Shown piece by piece: positions 44,339 to 53,049 of a stretch of DNA of 64,000 nucleotides. Position 1 is the first letter of the stretch; each line of letters starts with the position of its first letter. Below the pieces are notes generated by a model that was given only the letters and a program-made list of their open reading frames with translations, did not search any database and was not told the DNA's origin. A program made the translations under genes and the position numbers. The DNA lies in contig NZ_JBMSDV010000003.1 of the NCBI RefSeq assembly GCF_049445855.1, forward strand, positions 558,001-622,000, read 5' to 3'. This stretch comes from JAGOCV01 sp049445855. Lineage in GTDB: Bacteria; Pseudomonadota; Gammaproteobacteria; Burkholderiales; Burkholderiaceae_C.

Positions 44339-45706
44339 ATGGCCTCGGCCCTTACCGAAAAATTCTCCCGCATCGTCAAGCAGATCAGCGGGCAGGCGCG
44401 CATCACCGAAGACAACGTGCAGGACATGCTGCGTGAAGTGCGCATGGCCTTGCTCGAAGCCGACGTCGCCCTGCCCGTCGTGCGCGACTTCATCGCGCGC
44501 GTCAAGGAAAAGGCGTTCGGCCAGGAAGTGCTGGGCTCGCTCAAGCCGGGCCAGGCGCTGGTGGGCATCGTCAACCGCGAACTCGCCGCCACCATGGGCG
44601 AGGGCGTGGCCGACATCAACCTCGCCGCGCAGCCGCCGGCCGTCATCCTGATGGCCGGCCTGCAGGGCGCCGGCAAGACCACCACCACGGCCAAGCTCGC
44701 GCGCCATCTCATCGAGAAACGCAAGAAGAAGGTGCTCACTGTTTCTGGCGACGTCTATCGCCCCGCCGCCATCGAGCAGCTCAAGACCGTCACCGCGCAG
44801 GCCGGCGCGGAGTGGTTCCCCAGCACGCCGGACCAGAAGCCGGTCGACATCGCGAAGGCGGCGCTCGACCATGCGCGCCGTCACTTCTTCGACGTGCTGC
44901 TGGTGGACACGGCCGGCCGTCTGGGCATCGACGAAGCGCTGATGAAGGAAATCCGCGATCTGCATGCCGCCATCAACCCGGTGGAAACGCTGTTCGTCGT
45001 CGACGCCATGCAGGGCCAGGACGCGGCCAACACCGCCAAGGCGTTCAAGGACGCGCTGCCGTTGACCGGCATCATCCTCACCAAGACCGATGGCGACTCG
45101 CGCGGCGGCGCGGCGCTGTCGGTGCGGCAGATCACCGGTGTACCGATCAAGTTCGCAGGGACGAGCGAGAAGATCGACGGCCTCGAAGTGTTCGACGCCG
45201 ATCGCCATGCGGGCCGCGTGCTCGGCATGGGCGACATCGTCGCGCTGGTCGAACAGGTCACGGCCGGCGTGGACATGGAGGCCGCGCAGAAGCTGGCCGC
45301 CAAGGTCAAGAGCGGCTCGGGCTTCGACCTGAACGACTTCCTCGCGCAGATCCAGCAGATGAAGCAGATGGGTGGCCTGTCCAGCCTCATGGACAAGCTG
45401 CCCGCGCAGATGGCCGCCAAGGCCAGCGAGGCGGACCTCACGCGCGCCGAACGCGACATCCGCCGCAAGGAAGGCATCATCAACAGCATGACGCCGCTGG
45501 AGCGCCGCAAGCCCGAACTGCTCAAGGCCACGCGCAAACGCCGCATTGCCGCCGGTGCCGGCGTGCAGGTTCAGGAAGTGAACCGCCTGCTCAACGAGTT
45601 CGAGCAGATGCAGGGCATGATGAAGAAGATGAAGGGCGGCGGCCTCATGAAGATGATGAAGAAGATGGGCGGCATGAAAGGCATGCCGGGCATGCCGAAG
45701 TTCTAG
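44339..45706 (+). CDS. ffh: Signal recognition particle protein Ffh
   Basis: GTPase that targets nascent membrane proteins to FtsY and the translocon. The 455-residue protein has an N domain, G1 motif GLQGAGKTTTTAKLA, the DTAGRLGID motif, TKTDGDSRGGAALS, and a Met-rich M domain ending in MKKMGGMKGMPGMPKF, which binds 4.5S RNA. The RNA gene is not in this window. A strong terminator follows the stop. Confidence 0.98.
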   Translation: MASALTEKFSRIVKQISGQARITEDNVQDMLREVRMALLEADVALPVVRDFIARVKEKAFGQEVLGSLKPGQALVGIVNRELAATMGEGVADINLAAQPPAVILMAGLQGAGKTTTTAKLARHLIEKRKKKVLTVSGDVYRPAAIEQLKTVTAQAGAEWFPSTPDQKPVDIAKAALDHARRHFFDVLLVDTAGRLGIDEALMKEIRDLHAAINPVETLFVVDAMQGQDAANTAKAFKDALPLTGIILTKTDGDSRGGAALSVRQITGVPIKFAGTSEKIDGLEVFDADRHAGRVLGMGDIVALVEQVTAGVDMEAAQKLAAKVKSGSGFDLNDFLAQIQQMKQMGGLSSLMDKLPAQMAAKASEADLTRAERDIRRKEGIINSMTPLERRKPELLKATRKRRIAAGAGVQVQEVNRLLNEFEQMQGMMKKMKGGGLMKMMKKMGGMKGMPGMPKF

Positions 45707-45721
45707 TTGGCAACTGCCCAC

Positions 45722-45752
45722 AAAAAAGGCCGTCGGGAGACGGCCTTTTTTT
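45722..45752. terminator. Bidirectional intrinsic terminator between ffh and opgH
   Basis: AAAAAAGGCCGTC, loop GGGA, then GACGGCC and a run of seven Ts. The 7-bp GC stem has a T run on both strands, so it can end transcription of both converging genes, ffh and opgH. Confidence 0.93.
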
Positions 45753-45767
45753 GTTTGCGCTCCACAA

Positions 45768-47756
45768 TCACGCCGCAATACGCAACGACCGTGCTGCCGG
45801 GCGAGCCAGCTGGCTCGCATGCAGCCAGGCGCGACGTAGTACGGCGGGCGACCAGGCTTCTTCAGGAATGAGAAGCCAGCGGTTCTGACGCAGCATGGTG
45901 CCCAGCTCGATCTGGCTGGTCAGCACTGTCAGCGGAACGGCCAGCAACAGCGGCAGGCCCACAGGCAGCAACCACATCAGCGCACTTGCATCGATGACGG
46001 CGATGCCCACGGCCAGCAGCGCAATGACCAGCGTCATCGGCGCCAGTTGGCGGAGTGCGTGGGTCCACGGCACGGCAGCGGCTTCACGCGGCGGCGACTT
46101 CCAGTCCAGCTTGATGCCGGTGAGCGCGACCACGACGAACAGCGAGTGCGCCAGCATGCGGATGGGCGCCTGCAGCAACGCGAGCGCGGCTTCGAGGACG
46201 GCGCTCTTGAGCAGGCTGCCCACACCACCGAAGAGGCGCTGCTCACGACGCATCAGGACTGCGGCAATGCCGAGCAGGCGCGGCAGGAACAGCATGCACA
46301 GCGTCCAGGCCCACAGGCCGATCAGTTCGCTCGGCACGATGTGCCAGTCGGCCACGATGCGCGCACCGGACAACCACAGCGCCGTGCCCAGCGTGAGGAA
46401 GGCGAGCCACAGCGGGGCCGACAAATAGGCCATGGCACCGGTCACGAACATGCTGCGATGGACCGTGTGGATGCCCGGCTCGGCCATCAGGCGGGAGTTC
46501 TGCAGATTGCCCTGGCACCAGCGGCGGTCACGCTGCAGTTCGGCCAGCAGGTCGGGCGGTTGCTGTTCGTAGCTGCCGACCAGATCGGACACCAGCCACA
46601 CGTGATAACCGGCACGGCGCATCAGCGCGGCTTCGACGAAGTCGTGCGACATGATGCCGCCTGCCAGACCGCCCGTGCCCTTGATGGGCGCCAGCGCGCA
46701 ATGCTTCATGAAGGGCTCGACGCGGATGATCGCGTTGTGGCCCCAGTAGTGCGATTCGCCCAGTTGCCAGAACTGCATCCCCAGCGTGAACAGTCGGCCC
46801 GTCACGCGCGAGGCGAACTGCTGCGCGCGTGCATGCAGCGTCACGTGGCCGATGGCCTGCGTCGCGGTCTGGATGATGCCAGCCGTCGGATTGGCTTCCA
46901 TCAGCTTGGCCATGGAGACGATGCAGTCGCCGCTCATCACGGAGTCGGCATCGAGCACCACCATGTACTTGTAGTCCTTGCCCCAGCGTCGGCAGAAGTC
47001 GGCCACATTGCCGGCCTTGCGGTGCGTGCGGCGCGTGCGCAGGCGGTAGTACACCTCGACCTGCGGCTGGTTGGCGTTGGCGGCCAGCGCGGCGCGCAGG
47101 TCTTCCCAGGCGGCGCGTTCGGCGGCAGCGATTTCGGGGTCGTAGCTGTCGGACAGCACGAACACGTCGAAGGTCTTCGAGTGACCCGTGGCAGCAACCG
47201 ATTCGCAGGTGGCACGCAGGCCGGCGAACACCGTGGCGACGTCCTCGTTGCAGATCGGCATGATGATCGCGGTGCGCGCATCGGCGTTCAGCGTGTGGCC
47301 CTGCACCTGCCTGGCCGACAGCGTGTGCGCATCCCCGCGCACCATCACCCAGAAGCCCATCAGCGCGGTGACGAAGCCGCTGACCACCCAGGCGGACAGC
47401 AGGCCGAACAACGCGATCTGGCCCCATTCGAGGAATGCGTTGTCGTAGTTGGGTTGCACGTTCGCAAACAGCGAACTGGCGACGATGGTGCTGAGCAGGG
47501 TGAGCACCGCGAATGCCATGCGGCGACGCTTGGCAGCGAGCTCCCATCCGGCGGGCGGCGTCTGGCGGGGCTCGCTGCGCACGGGGCTAGCGATGCGGTT
47601 GGCAGCCATGAGGATGGCCGTGCCGATGCTGTTCCAGAAGCCGCGCCAGGGCAGCGGCATCATGGAGCCACGGTTGATGGGCGGTGCGGTCACCGCATTC
47701 GGGTGGCGCTGTGCGAGCGTTTCAGGCGTTACTCGGGAAGAATGATGTTGGTCCAT
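45768..47756 (-). CDS. opgH: Glucans biosynthesis glucosyltransferase OpgH
   Basis: Inner-membrane family 2 glycosyltransferase that polymerises osmoregulated periplasmic glucans. The 662-residue protein has membrane helices near residues 80-140, the catalytic region with VVLDADSVMSGD and HDFVEAALMRRAGYHVW, then QRDRRWCQGNLQN, followed by several more helices. It is shorter than the 847-residue E. coli protein, lacking part of the N-terminal extension. The ATG at 47756 overlaps the end of opgG by 28 bases; the longer frame to 48395 is opgG read out of frame. Confidence 0.95.
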   Translation of the reverse strand: MDQHHSSRVTPETLAQRHPNAVTAPPINRGSMMPLPWRGFWNSIGTAILMAANRIASPVRSEPRQTPPAGWELAAKRRRMAFAVLTLLSTIVASSLFANVQPNYDNAFLEWGQIALFGLLSAWVVSGFVTALMGFWVMVRGDAHTLSARQVQGHTLNADARTAIIMPICNEDVATVFAGLRATCESVAATGHSKTFDVFVLSDSYDPEIAAAERAAWEDLRAALAANANQPQVEVYYRLRTRRTHRKAGNVADFCRRWGKDYKYMVVLDADSVMSGDCIVSMAKLMEANPTAGIIQTATQAIGHVTLHARAQQFASRVTGRLFTLGMQFWQLGESHYWGHNAIIRVEPFMKHCALAPIKGTGGLAGGIMSHDFVEAALMRRAGYHVWLVSDLVGSYEQQPPDLLAELQRDRRWCQGNLQNSRLMAEPGIHTVHRSMFVTGAMAYLSAPLWLAFLTLGTALWLSGARIVADWHIVPSELIGLWAWTLCMLFLPRLLGIAAVLMRREQRLFGGVGSLLKSAVLEAALALLQAPIRMLAHSLFVVVALTGIKLDWKSPPREAAAVPWTHALRQLAPMTLVIALLAVGIAVIDASALMWLLPVGLPLLLAVPLTVLTSQIELGTMLRQNRWLLIPEEAWSPAVLRRAWLHASQLARPAARSLRIAA

Positions 47757-49372
47757 GTTTCGCTCACGATGTCGTTGACGTGTTGGAGGAAGGCGCGCAG
47801 TTCGACCGGCCGGGCCGGGTCGATGCGCTGCACGCGCAGGGTCATGCGCCATGCGCCGGTGGCGGCATTGCGGTAGACCAGAGATTCGGTGACGCGACCG
47901 TTCGCGTCGGTGGAAGCCACGGCGCGGACCGGGGCGTTGGCGGGCAAGTCCTGCAGGGATGGGCCGGCGAAATCGATGACGTATTGCGTCTGCGTGCGCA
48001 GCTCTTCGGCGCTCAGCCGGTTGAAGCCGATCCCGCGGCGCGTCTGCACCACGTGGCCGTTGGGCGGTTGCTGCGGTGCATCGCCTTGCCAGTGCAGTTC
48101 GTAGGAGAAGTCCAGCGGCGCGCCGGCAGCGGGCAGCTTCGCAGGCACCCAGTAGGCGACGATGTTGTCGTGCGTCTCGTCCGGCGTGCTGAGCATCACC
48201 AGTTCGACGCGGCCCGGGCCCCAGTCGCCCAGCGGTTTCACCCAGGCACTCGGCCGGCGTTCGTAGCGGGCTTCGGAGTCTTCGTAGTTCACGAACTTGC
48301 GGTCCCGCTGCATCAGGCCGAAGCCGCGCGGATTCGTGGTGGCGAACGAGGTGACCGTTTTCTCTTTGGGGTTCTGCAGCGGTCGCCACAGCCATTCGCC
48401 TTCGCCCGTGGCCACCATCAGGCCGTCGGAGTCGTGCACTTCGGGGCGGAAGTCGTCCAGGTTGGGCTGGTTCTCGCCGAAGAAGAACATGCTGGTCAGC
48501 GGCGCGATGCCCAGCATCGCAGGCGCCGTGGTGCCTGCGCGCAGGTAGACGCGGGCGGTGACCTTCGTCGTCGTCTGCTTGCCGGGCGTGATGTCGAAGC
48601 GGTAAGCGCCAGTGGCGCGTGGCGATTCGAGCAGCGCGAAGATGGTGAGGTTCTTATCGTCGGCCGCCGGGCGTTGCAGCCAGAACTCGGAGAAGCGCGG
48701 GAATTCCTCGCTGCTGCCGCCCACGGTGTCGATGGCGAGCCCGCGTGCCGACAGACCGTACCCCTGCCCGGCGCCGAGTGCGCGGAAGTAGCTCGCGCCC
48801 AGGAAGACCACCAGCTCGTCCTTGTAGTCCGGCGAATTCAGCGGAAAGTGCGCGCGGAAACCAGCGAAGCCCAGATCACCCCAGTTGTCGGGATTGAAGG
48901 TGTTCCTGCCGTAGTCGAAACGCGAGCGGTCATAGGCGATGTGCTTCACACCTTCCGGGGTGATCTCGTTGATCAGCACCGGCTCGGTCTGGTAGAGGCC
49001 GAGGTGGAAGAACATGGTCTCGAAAGGCAGGGACGCATCGCGCCACAGGGCCTGATCGGGCTTGAAGCGGATGTCGCGATGCTGGTCGTAGGTGATGTCG
49101 CGCAGTTCGGGCGGCAGGTTGCTGCCGGGCTTGTCGCTGATTGCCTTCCACGGCTGTGCCGCGCGCTTGCGGGCGATGCCCGCGACGTTGTCGAAACCGA
49201 ACACCGGCGCTGCCGCCGGACGCCTGGCAGGCACAGCGGTTTCGGGTGTCGCAACCGTCGTTTGAGAGGGGGATTGCGCGACCGCGCTGCCGGACAGCGT
49301 CAGGGCGGCCAGCAGCGCACCGGCTGCATGGCGCCAGGAGAGGCTGTTGACGAGGACGAGAACGGCATTCAT
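47729..49372 (-). CDS. opgG: Glucans biosynthesis protein OpgG
   Basis: Periplasmic protein needed to process or branch osmoregulated periplasmic glucans. The 547-residue product has a signal peptide (MNAVLVLVNS...SGSAVAQ, cleavage after about 32). Family segments include ITYDQHRDIRFKP, LWRDASLPFETMFFHLG, APLTSMFFFGENQP and RDRKFVNYEDSEARYERRPS. The frame could start at TTG 49390, but the ATG at 49372 is better. Upstream, on the same strand, lie a sigma-54-like sequence and then the GlrR-like regulator gene (185 bp from ATG to its stop). Confidence 0.95.
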   Translation of the reverse strand: MNAVLVLVNSLSWRHAAGALLAALTLSGSAVAQSPSQTTVATPETAVPARRPAAAPVFGFDNVAGIARKRAAQPWKAISDKPGSNLPPELRDITYDQHRDIRFKPDQALWRDASLPFETMFFHLGLYQTEPVLINEITPEGVKHIAYDRSRFDYGRNTFNPDNWGDLGFAGFRAHFPLNSPDYKDELVVFLGASYFRALGAGQGYGLSARGLAIDTVGGSSEEFPRFSEFWLQRPAADDKNLTIFALLESPRATGAYRFDITPGKQTTTKVTARVYLRAGTTAPAMLGIAPLTSMFFFGENQPNLDDFRPEVHDSDGLMVATGEGEWLWRPLQNPKEKTVTSFATTNPRGFGLMQRDRKFVNYEDSEARYERRPSAWVKPLGDWGPGRVELVMLSTPDETHDNIVAYWVPAKLPAAGAPLDFSYELHWQGDAPQQPPNGHVVQTRRGIGFNRLSAEELRTQTQYVIDFAGPSLQDLPANAPVRAVASTDANGRVTESLVYRNAATGAWRMTLRVQRIDPARPVELRAFLQHVNDIVSETWTNIILPE

Positions 49373-49385
49373 TGCCGCTCTATAG

Positions 49386-49402
49386 GGCAAACCCTGTGCC
49401 AG
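49386..49402 (-). promoter_or_regulatory. Sigma-54 promoter-like sequence upstream of opgG
   Basis: On the minus strand TGGCAC, five bases, then TTGC: the spacing of a -24/-12 sigma-54 promoter. The predicted start would fall about 3 bases before the opgG ATG, leaving no room for a ribosome-binding site. So it may be a chance match. Confidence 0.3.
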
Positions 49403-49556
49403 TCAGAAAAAGTCCTTTTCGATCAAGGACTTGAGTGTGATTTCTGCTGTAAGTGGCTGTATCAGAGGCCTGGCAGGGGGCAAAACCCCCGAAATCTGTC
49501 GCTGTTCAGCGACAAGGCAATTCCGGGCGTTCTAAAAGCTCAACAAAATCAATGAC

Positions 49557-50948
49557 TTATTCCTGTCGGGTGTCGGCGACAGGTTCGTTCTTGAAGTGAC
49601 CGGGGGTCAGCTCGTGCTTCTGCAGCAGACGGTAGAACTCCGTCCGGTTGCGGTCGGCGAGACGTGCTGCATCGGCCACGTTGCCGTCGGTGATCTTGAG
49701 CAGGCCGACGAGGTAGTCGCGCTCGAAACGCTGCTTGGCATCGGCATAGCTCAGGACTTCCACCGACGGGACGCGCAGGGCGCGCTGCACCAGCGCCAGC
49801 GAAATCAGGGGTGTGCTGGACAGCGCGCAGACCTGCTCCACCACGTTGTAGAGCTGGCGCACATTGCCGGGCCACGCCGCCGTGGTCAAGGCCTTGAGCG
49901 CTTCTGGCGCAAAGCCGGAAAGCCGCTTGCCGTACTTGCCTGCCAGGCGCGTGAGGAAATGCTGCGCCAGCAGCGGAATGTCTTCGCGCCGTTCGCCCAG
50001 CGTCGGCAGCGTCAACGTGACGACGTTGAGCCGGTAATAAAGGTCTTCGCGGAACTGGCCGGCGGCCATGGCGGCTTCCAGGTCGCGGTGCGTGGCGGAG
50101 ATGATGCGCACATCCACCTGGATGGACTGGCTGGAGCCCAGCGGACGCACCGCGCGCTCCTGCAAAACGCGCAGCAGCTTGACCTGCAGCGCAGGCGGCA
50201 TGTCCCCGATCTCGTCGAGCAGCAGCGTGCCGCCATCGGCCGTCTGGAACAGGCCTTTGTGATTGCTCACTGCGTCGGTGAACGCGCCTTTCATGTGGCC
50301 GAAGAGCTCGGATTCGAGCAGTGCTTCAGGAATCGCGCCGCAGTTCACCGCGACGAAAGGCCTGGCCGCACGTGAGCTCGCACGGTGGATGGCACGCGCC
50401 AGCAGTTCCTTGCCGGCGCCGCTGTCGCCACGCAGCAGCACGCTCGCGTCGGAGCGCGCCACCATGTGCGCTTCGGCCAGCACCTCGGCCATGCGGTTAG
50501 AGCGGCTCACGATGTCGGCACGCCAGGCTTCGTCGGTGTGTGCGGGCGCGATGGCAGGCGCATGCAGCGCGAGCGCTTGTGCGATCTTGTCCAGCAGTTC
50601 CTTGCCGTCGAAGGGTTTGGTGAGATAGGTGAATACACCGCGCGCGGTGGCTTCCACCGCATCGGGAATGGTGCCGTGCGCGGTGAGCAGGATGACCGGC
50701 AGCGAAGGGTGGCGAGCGCGGATCTCGTCGAACAGTGCGAGCCCGTCGCGGCCGGGCAAGCGGACGTCCGACAGCACGAGCTGTGGCCGCTCCATGTCGA
50801 GTTGTGCGAGCGCCGCTTCCGCGGAGCCCACCGCGCTGACGCGATAACCCGCGGCGGTGAGCCGCATCGAGAGCAGGCGAAGCATGTCCGCATCGTCGTC
50901 CACGACGAGCAGGCGGGGTTGCTGTGCGGTGGACGACGCGGTCTTCAT
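49557..50948 (-). CDS. glrR: GlrR/QseF-like AAA+ response regulator
   Basis: A 463-residue NtrC-type regulator. The receiver has phospho-Asp in VLSDVRLPG, the AAA+ domain has GDSGAGKELLARAIH and LLLDEIGDMPPALQ, and a C-terminal Fis-like helix-turn-helix contains DGNVADAARLADRNRTEFYRL. The sigma-54 contact loop reads GAFTDA where GAFTGA is expected. The order kinase, lipoprotein, regulator matches GlrK-QseG-GlrR of enterobacteria, where GlrR drives a sigma-54 promoter. ATG at 50948 overlaps the upstream lipoprotein gene by 4 bases. Confidence 0.9.
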   Translation of the reverse strand: MKTASSTAQQPRLLVVDDDADMLRLLSMRLTAAGYRVSAVGSAEAALAQLDMERPQLVLSDVRLPGRDGLALFDEIRARHPSLPVILLTAHGTIPDAVEATARGVFTYLTKPFDGKELLDKIAQALALHAPAIAPAHTDEAWRADIVSRSNRMAEVLAEAHMVARSDASVLLRGDSGAGKELLARAIHRASSRAARPFVAVNCGAIPEALLESELFGHMKGAFTDAVSNHKGLFQTADGGTLLLDEIGDMPPALQVKLLRVLQERAVRPLGSSQSIQVDVRIISATHRDLEAAMAAGQFREDLYYRLNVVTLTLPTLGERREDIPLLAQHFLTRLAGKYGKRLSGFAPEALKALTTAAWPGNVRQLYNVVEQVCALSSTPLISLALVQRALRVPSVEVLSYADAKQRFERDYLVGLLKITDGNVADAARLADRNRTEFYRLLQKHELTPGHFKNEPVADTRQE

Positions 50949-51619
50949 GGTGCAGGCGGGCGATTGCCGTTGGACGGCGCTGCGGCCGGGGGCGGCGCAC
51001 CGGGGCCACCCGGCCTCGGTGCGGTCAGGCTGCGCTCGATGGCGCGCACGGCTTCGAGCCGTTCGTTGAGCTGGTCGATGCGCCGCTGGTTGTCGCGCAA
51101 CTGCTGGTTCTGGCGATCGATCTGGTCTTCCAGACGTCGTTGTTCGAAAGCGCGCGCTGCCAGCAGCCGCGCGAGCGGGTGCAGCGGACGGGCTTGCGGT
51201 GTGTCCGTGGCGACGACTTTCTGGAGCAGGCCCAGCGAGCGCGCCGTGTCGGCCGGCAGGTGTGTCTGAAGCAATGCAAGGGCGAGTTGCACTTGGGCTT
51301 GCGGCACATCGCCGGCCTCGGTCTGGCGTGTGATCTCCATGGCGAGCTCGGCGGCGGCCATCGTGCGCACCCGTTCCGAATACGCCAGCACCAGGGCTTC
51401 CACGCCCGGTTCGGTCTTCACCACGGGGGCTGGAGCGGGGGGCGGCGGCGGCGGCGGGGCCGGTGGAGGAGGCGGCGGCGCTACAGGGATCACCGGCGGC
51501 GGTGCCGGGGGCGGAGGTGTGGCGCAGCCGGCGACCACGGCGCACAGGGCCAGCACCGCCACACCGGCGGGCAGGATGGATGACTTGCGCGGATCGGCGC
51601 GCTGCAATTCAGAGGGCAT
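50945..51619 (-). CDS. QseG-like proline-rich lipoprotein
   Basis: A 224-residue predicted lipoprotein. The signal segment ends in VVAGC with lipidated Cys32. A Pro-rich low-complexity stretch (about 34-67) follows, then a helical domain with RLEDQIDRQNQQLRDNQRR, a likely coiled coil, and a Pro/Gly tail. It lies between the kinase (11-base overlap) and regulator (4-base overlap), the place of QseG, an outer-membrane lipoprotein that activates the kinase in enterobacteria. Sequence similarity itself is weak; the assignment rests on position and domain type. Confidence 0.8.
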   Translation of the reverse strand: MPSELQRADPRKSSILPAGVAVLALCAVVAGCATPPPPAPPPVIPVAPPPPPPAPPPPPPPAPAPVVKTEPGVEALVLAYSERVRTMAAAELAMEITRQTEAGDVPQAQVQLALALLQTHLPADTARSLGLLQKVVATDTPQARPLHPLARLLAARAFEQRRLEDQIDRQNQQLRDNQRRIDQLNERLEAVRAIERSLTAPRPGGPGAPPPAAAPSNGNRPPAP

Positions 51620-53027
51620 GGGGTAATTCGATACGGAAATGGGCGCCTTCGTTCGCGGGCACGAGTTCGATGCGGCCACCGTGTGCCGCAATGTACTCCT
51701 GCACGATGGACAGGCCAATACCGGTGCCCCGGACCATGTCCTGCGGCTGGCGTTCGCCGCGATAGAAAGGTTCGAAGATGCGCTCGCGGTCGGTGCGCGC
51801 GATGCCGGGGCCCTGGTCGGTGATGTCGATGCGGGCATTGCCGGACACGCGCGAAACCAGCAGACGCACCGTGCCATCGGGCGGCGAGAAGCGGATGGCG
51901 TTGGACAGCAGGTTCGCCACGGCCGTACCGACCTTTTCCGGGTCCACCAGCGCGTCCAGGGGTTCGCCTTCCACGCGCACCTTGAGGTTGCGCGCCTGCC
52001 ACTGCAACCGCTGTGAATCCACCTGCTGCTCGAGCAGCACTGTCAGATCGGTGCGCTGGCGGCGCAGCTGGCGGGCCTCGAACGCGGCAGCGTTGAAGCG
52101 CAGCAGCGCCTCGATCTGGCCCTGGAGTACCGTCGTGTTCACGTTCAGGATCTGGGCAACCTCGCGCTGGCTGGTGTTGAGCTCGCCGGCCACGCCGTCC
52201 TGCAGCAGTGCCACGCCTTCACGCATGGCGGCCAGCGGGGTCTTGAGTTCGTGCGAGATGTGGCGCAGGAAGCGCGCCTTGTCGGCGTCCAGCTCCATCA
52301 GCCGCAGGCGCAGCCAGTCGAGCTGCTGGCTCACACGCCGCACATCGGACGGCCCCGAAATGTCGATGGGCACGTCCAGCTGGTTCTCGCCGAGCCCGAC
52401 GATGGCTTTCTCCAGCCGCTTGAACGGCCGTGCCAGCCAGATGCCGAAGCCGAGTGCCAGCGCGACAGCGAGCGCGATCGACAGCATCACCTGCTGGGCC
52501 AGTTGCCTGCGGCTGGCATCGAGCCGGCCCAGCAGCGCACGGTTGCGCTTGGCGATGCCCTGCTGCACCTGCTGCGCCACGCTCGCGTTCAGCACATCGA
52601 GCTCACGGAACTCGAGCGCCACCGTGCGTTCGCGGTCGAGTGCGGTTTCTGCAGGCCCGCCGAGCAGGCCGGCAATGGTGTCCAAGTGCCCGTTCCACGT
52701 GCGGGCCAGATCGGGCGGCAGGTCGTTGTCCACCAGTCGCCCGATGATGCCGCGTGCATCACGCGCCGCGTCGTCGAACCGGCGGCGCAACTGCGCGTCG
52801 TTCAATACCAGCGACTGGCGCGACGCGCGTTCCATGGCGAGGCTGCGTTCGGTGAGCGACTGCGCGGCGGTGGACAAATCCACGGCGCGTGTCGCGCTGT
52901 CGCGGCTTTGTGCCATCAGTTCCTCCAGCGTGAACAGCGCGCGCAGCGAGGCCGTGCCCAGCAGCGCCGCGATCAGCATGAAGGCAACCAGCAGCCACTG
53001 CCGGAAGGACACGCGGTACAGCTTCAT
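51609..53027 (-). CDS. glrK: GlrK/QseE-like sensor histidine kinase
   Basis: A 472-residue membrane kinase. Two membrane helices (about 10-30 and 172-192) enclose a helical periplasmic sensor. A HAMP domain follows, then the H-box RHISHELKTPLAAMREGVALL with phospho-His, and the ATPase boxes LLSNAIRFSPPDG, DQGPGI and GTGIGLSIVQEYIAAHGG. It is predicted to phosphorylate the regulator encoded at 49557-50948. miaB ends 22 bp upstream. Confidence 0.9.
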   Translation of the reverse strand: MKLYRVSFRQWLLVAFMLIAALLGTASLRALFTLEELMAQSRDSATRAVDLSTAAQSLTERSLAMERASRQSLVLNDAQLRRRFDDAARDARGIIGRLVDNDLPPDLARTWNGHLDTIAGLLGGPAETALDRERTVALEFRELDVLNASVAQQVQQGIAKRNRALLGRLDASRRQLAQQVMLSIALAVALALGFGIWLARPFKRLEKAIVGLGENQLDVPIDISGPSDVRRVSQQLDWLRLRLMELDADKARFLRHISHELKTPLAAMREGVALLQDGVAGELNTSQREVAQILNVNTTVLQGQIEALLRFNAAAFEARQLRRQRTDLTVLLEQQVDSQRLQWQARNLKVRVEGEPLDALVDPEKVGTAVANLLSNAIRFSPPDGTVRLLVSRVSGNARIDITDQGPGIARTDRERIFEPFYRGERQPQDMVRGTGIGLSIVQEYIAAHGGRIELVPANEGAHFRIELPHAL

Positions 53028-53049
53028 CGGCGCTCGTGGCGACGCCGGC

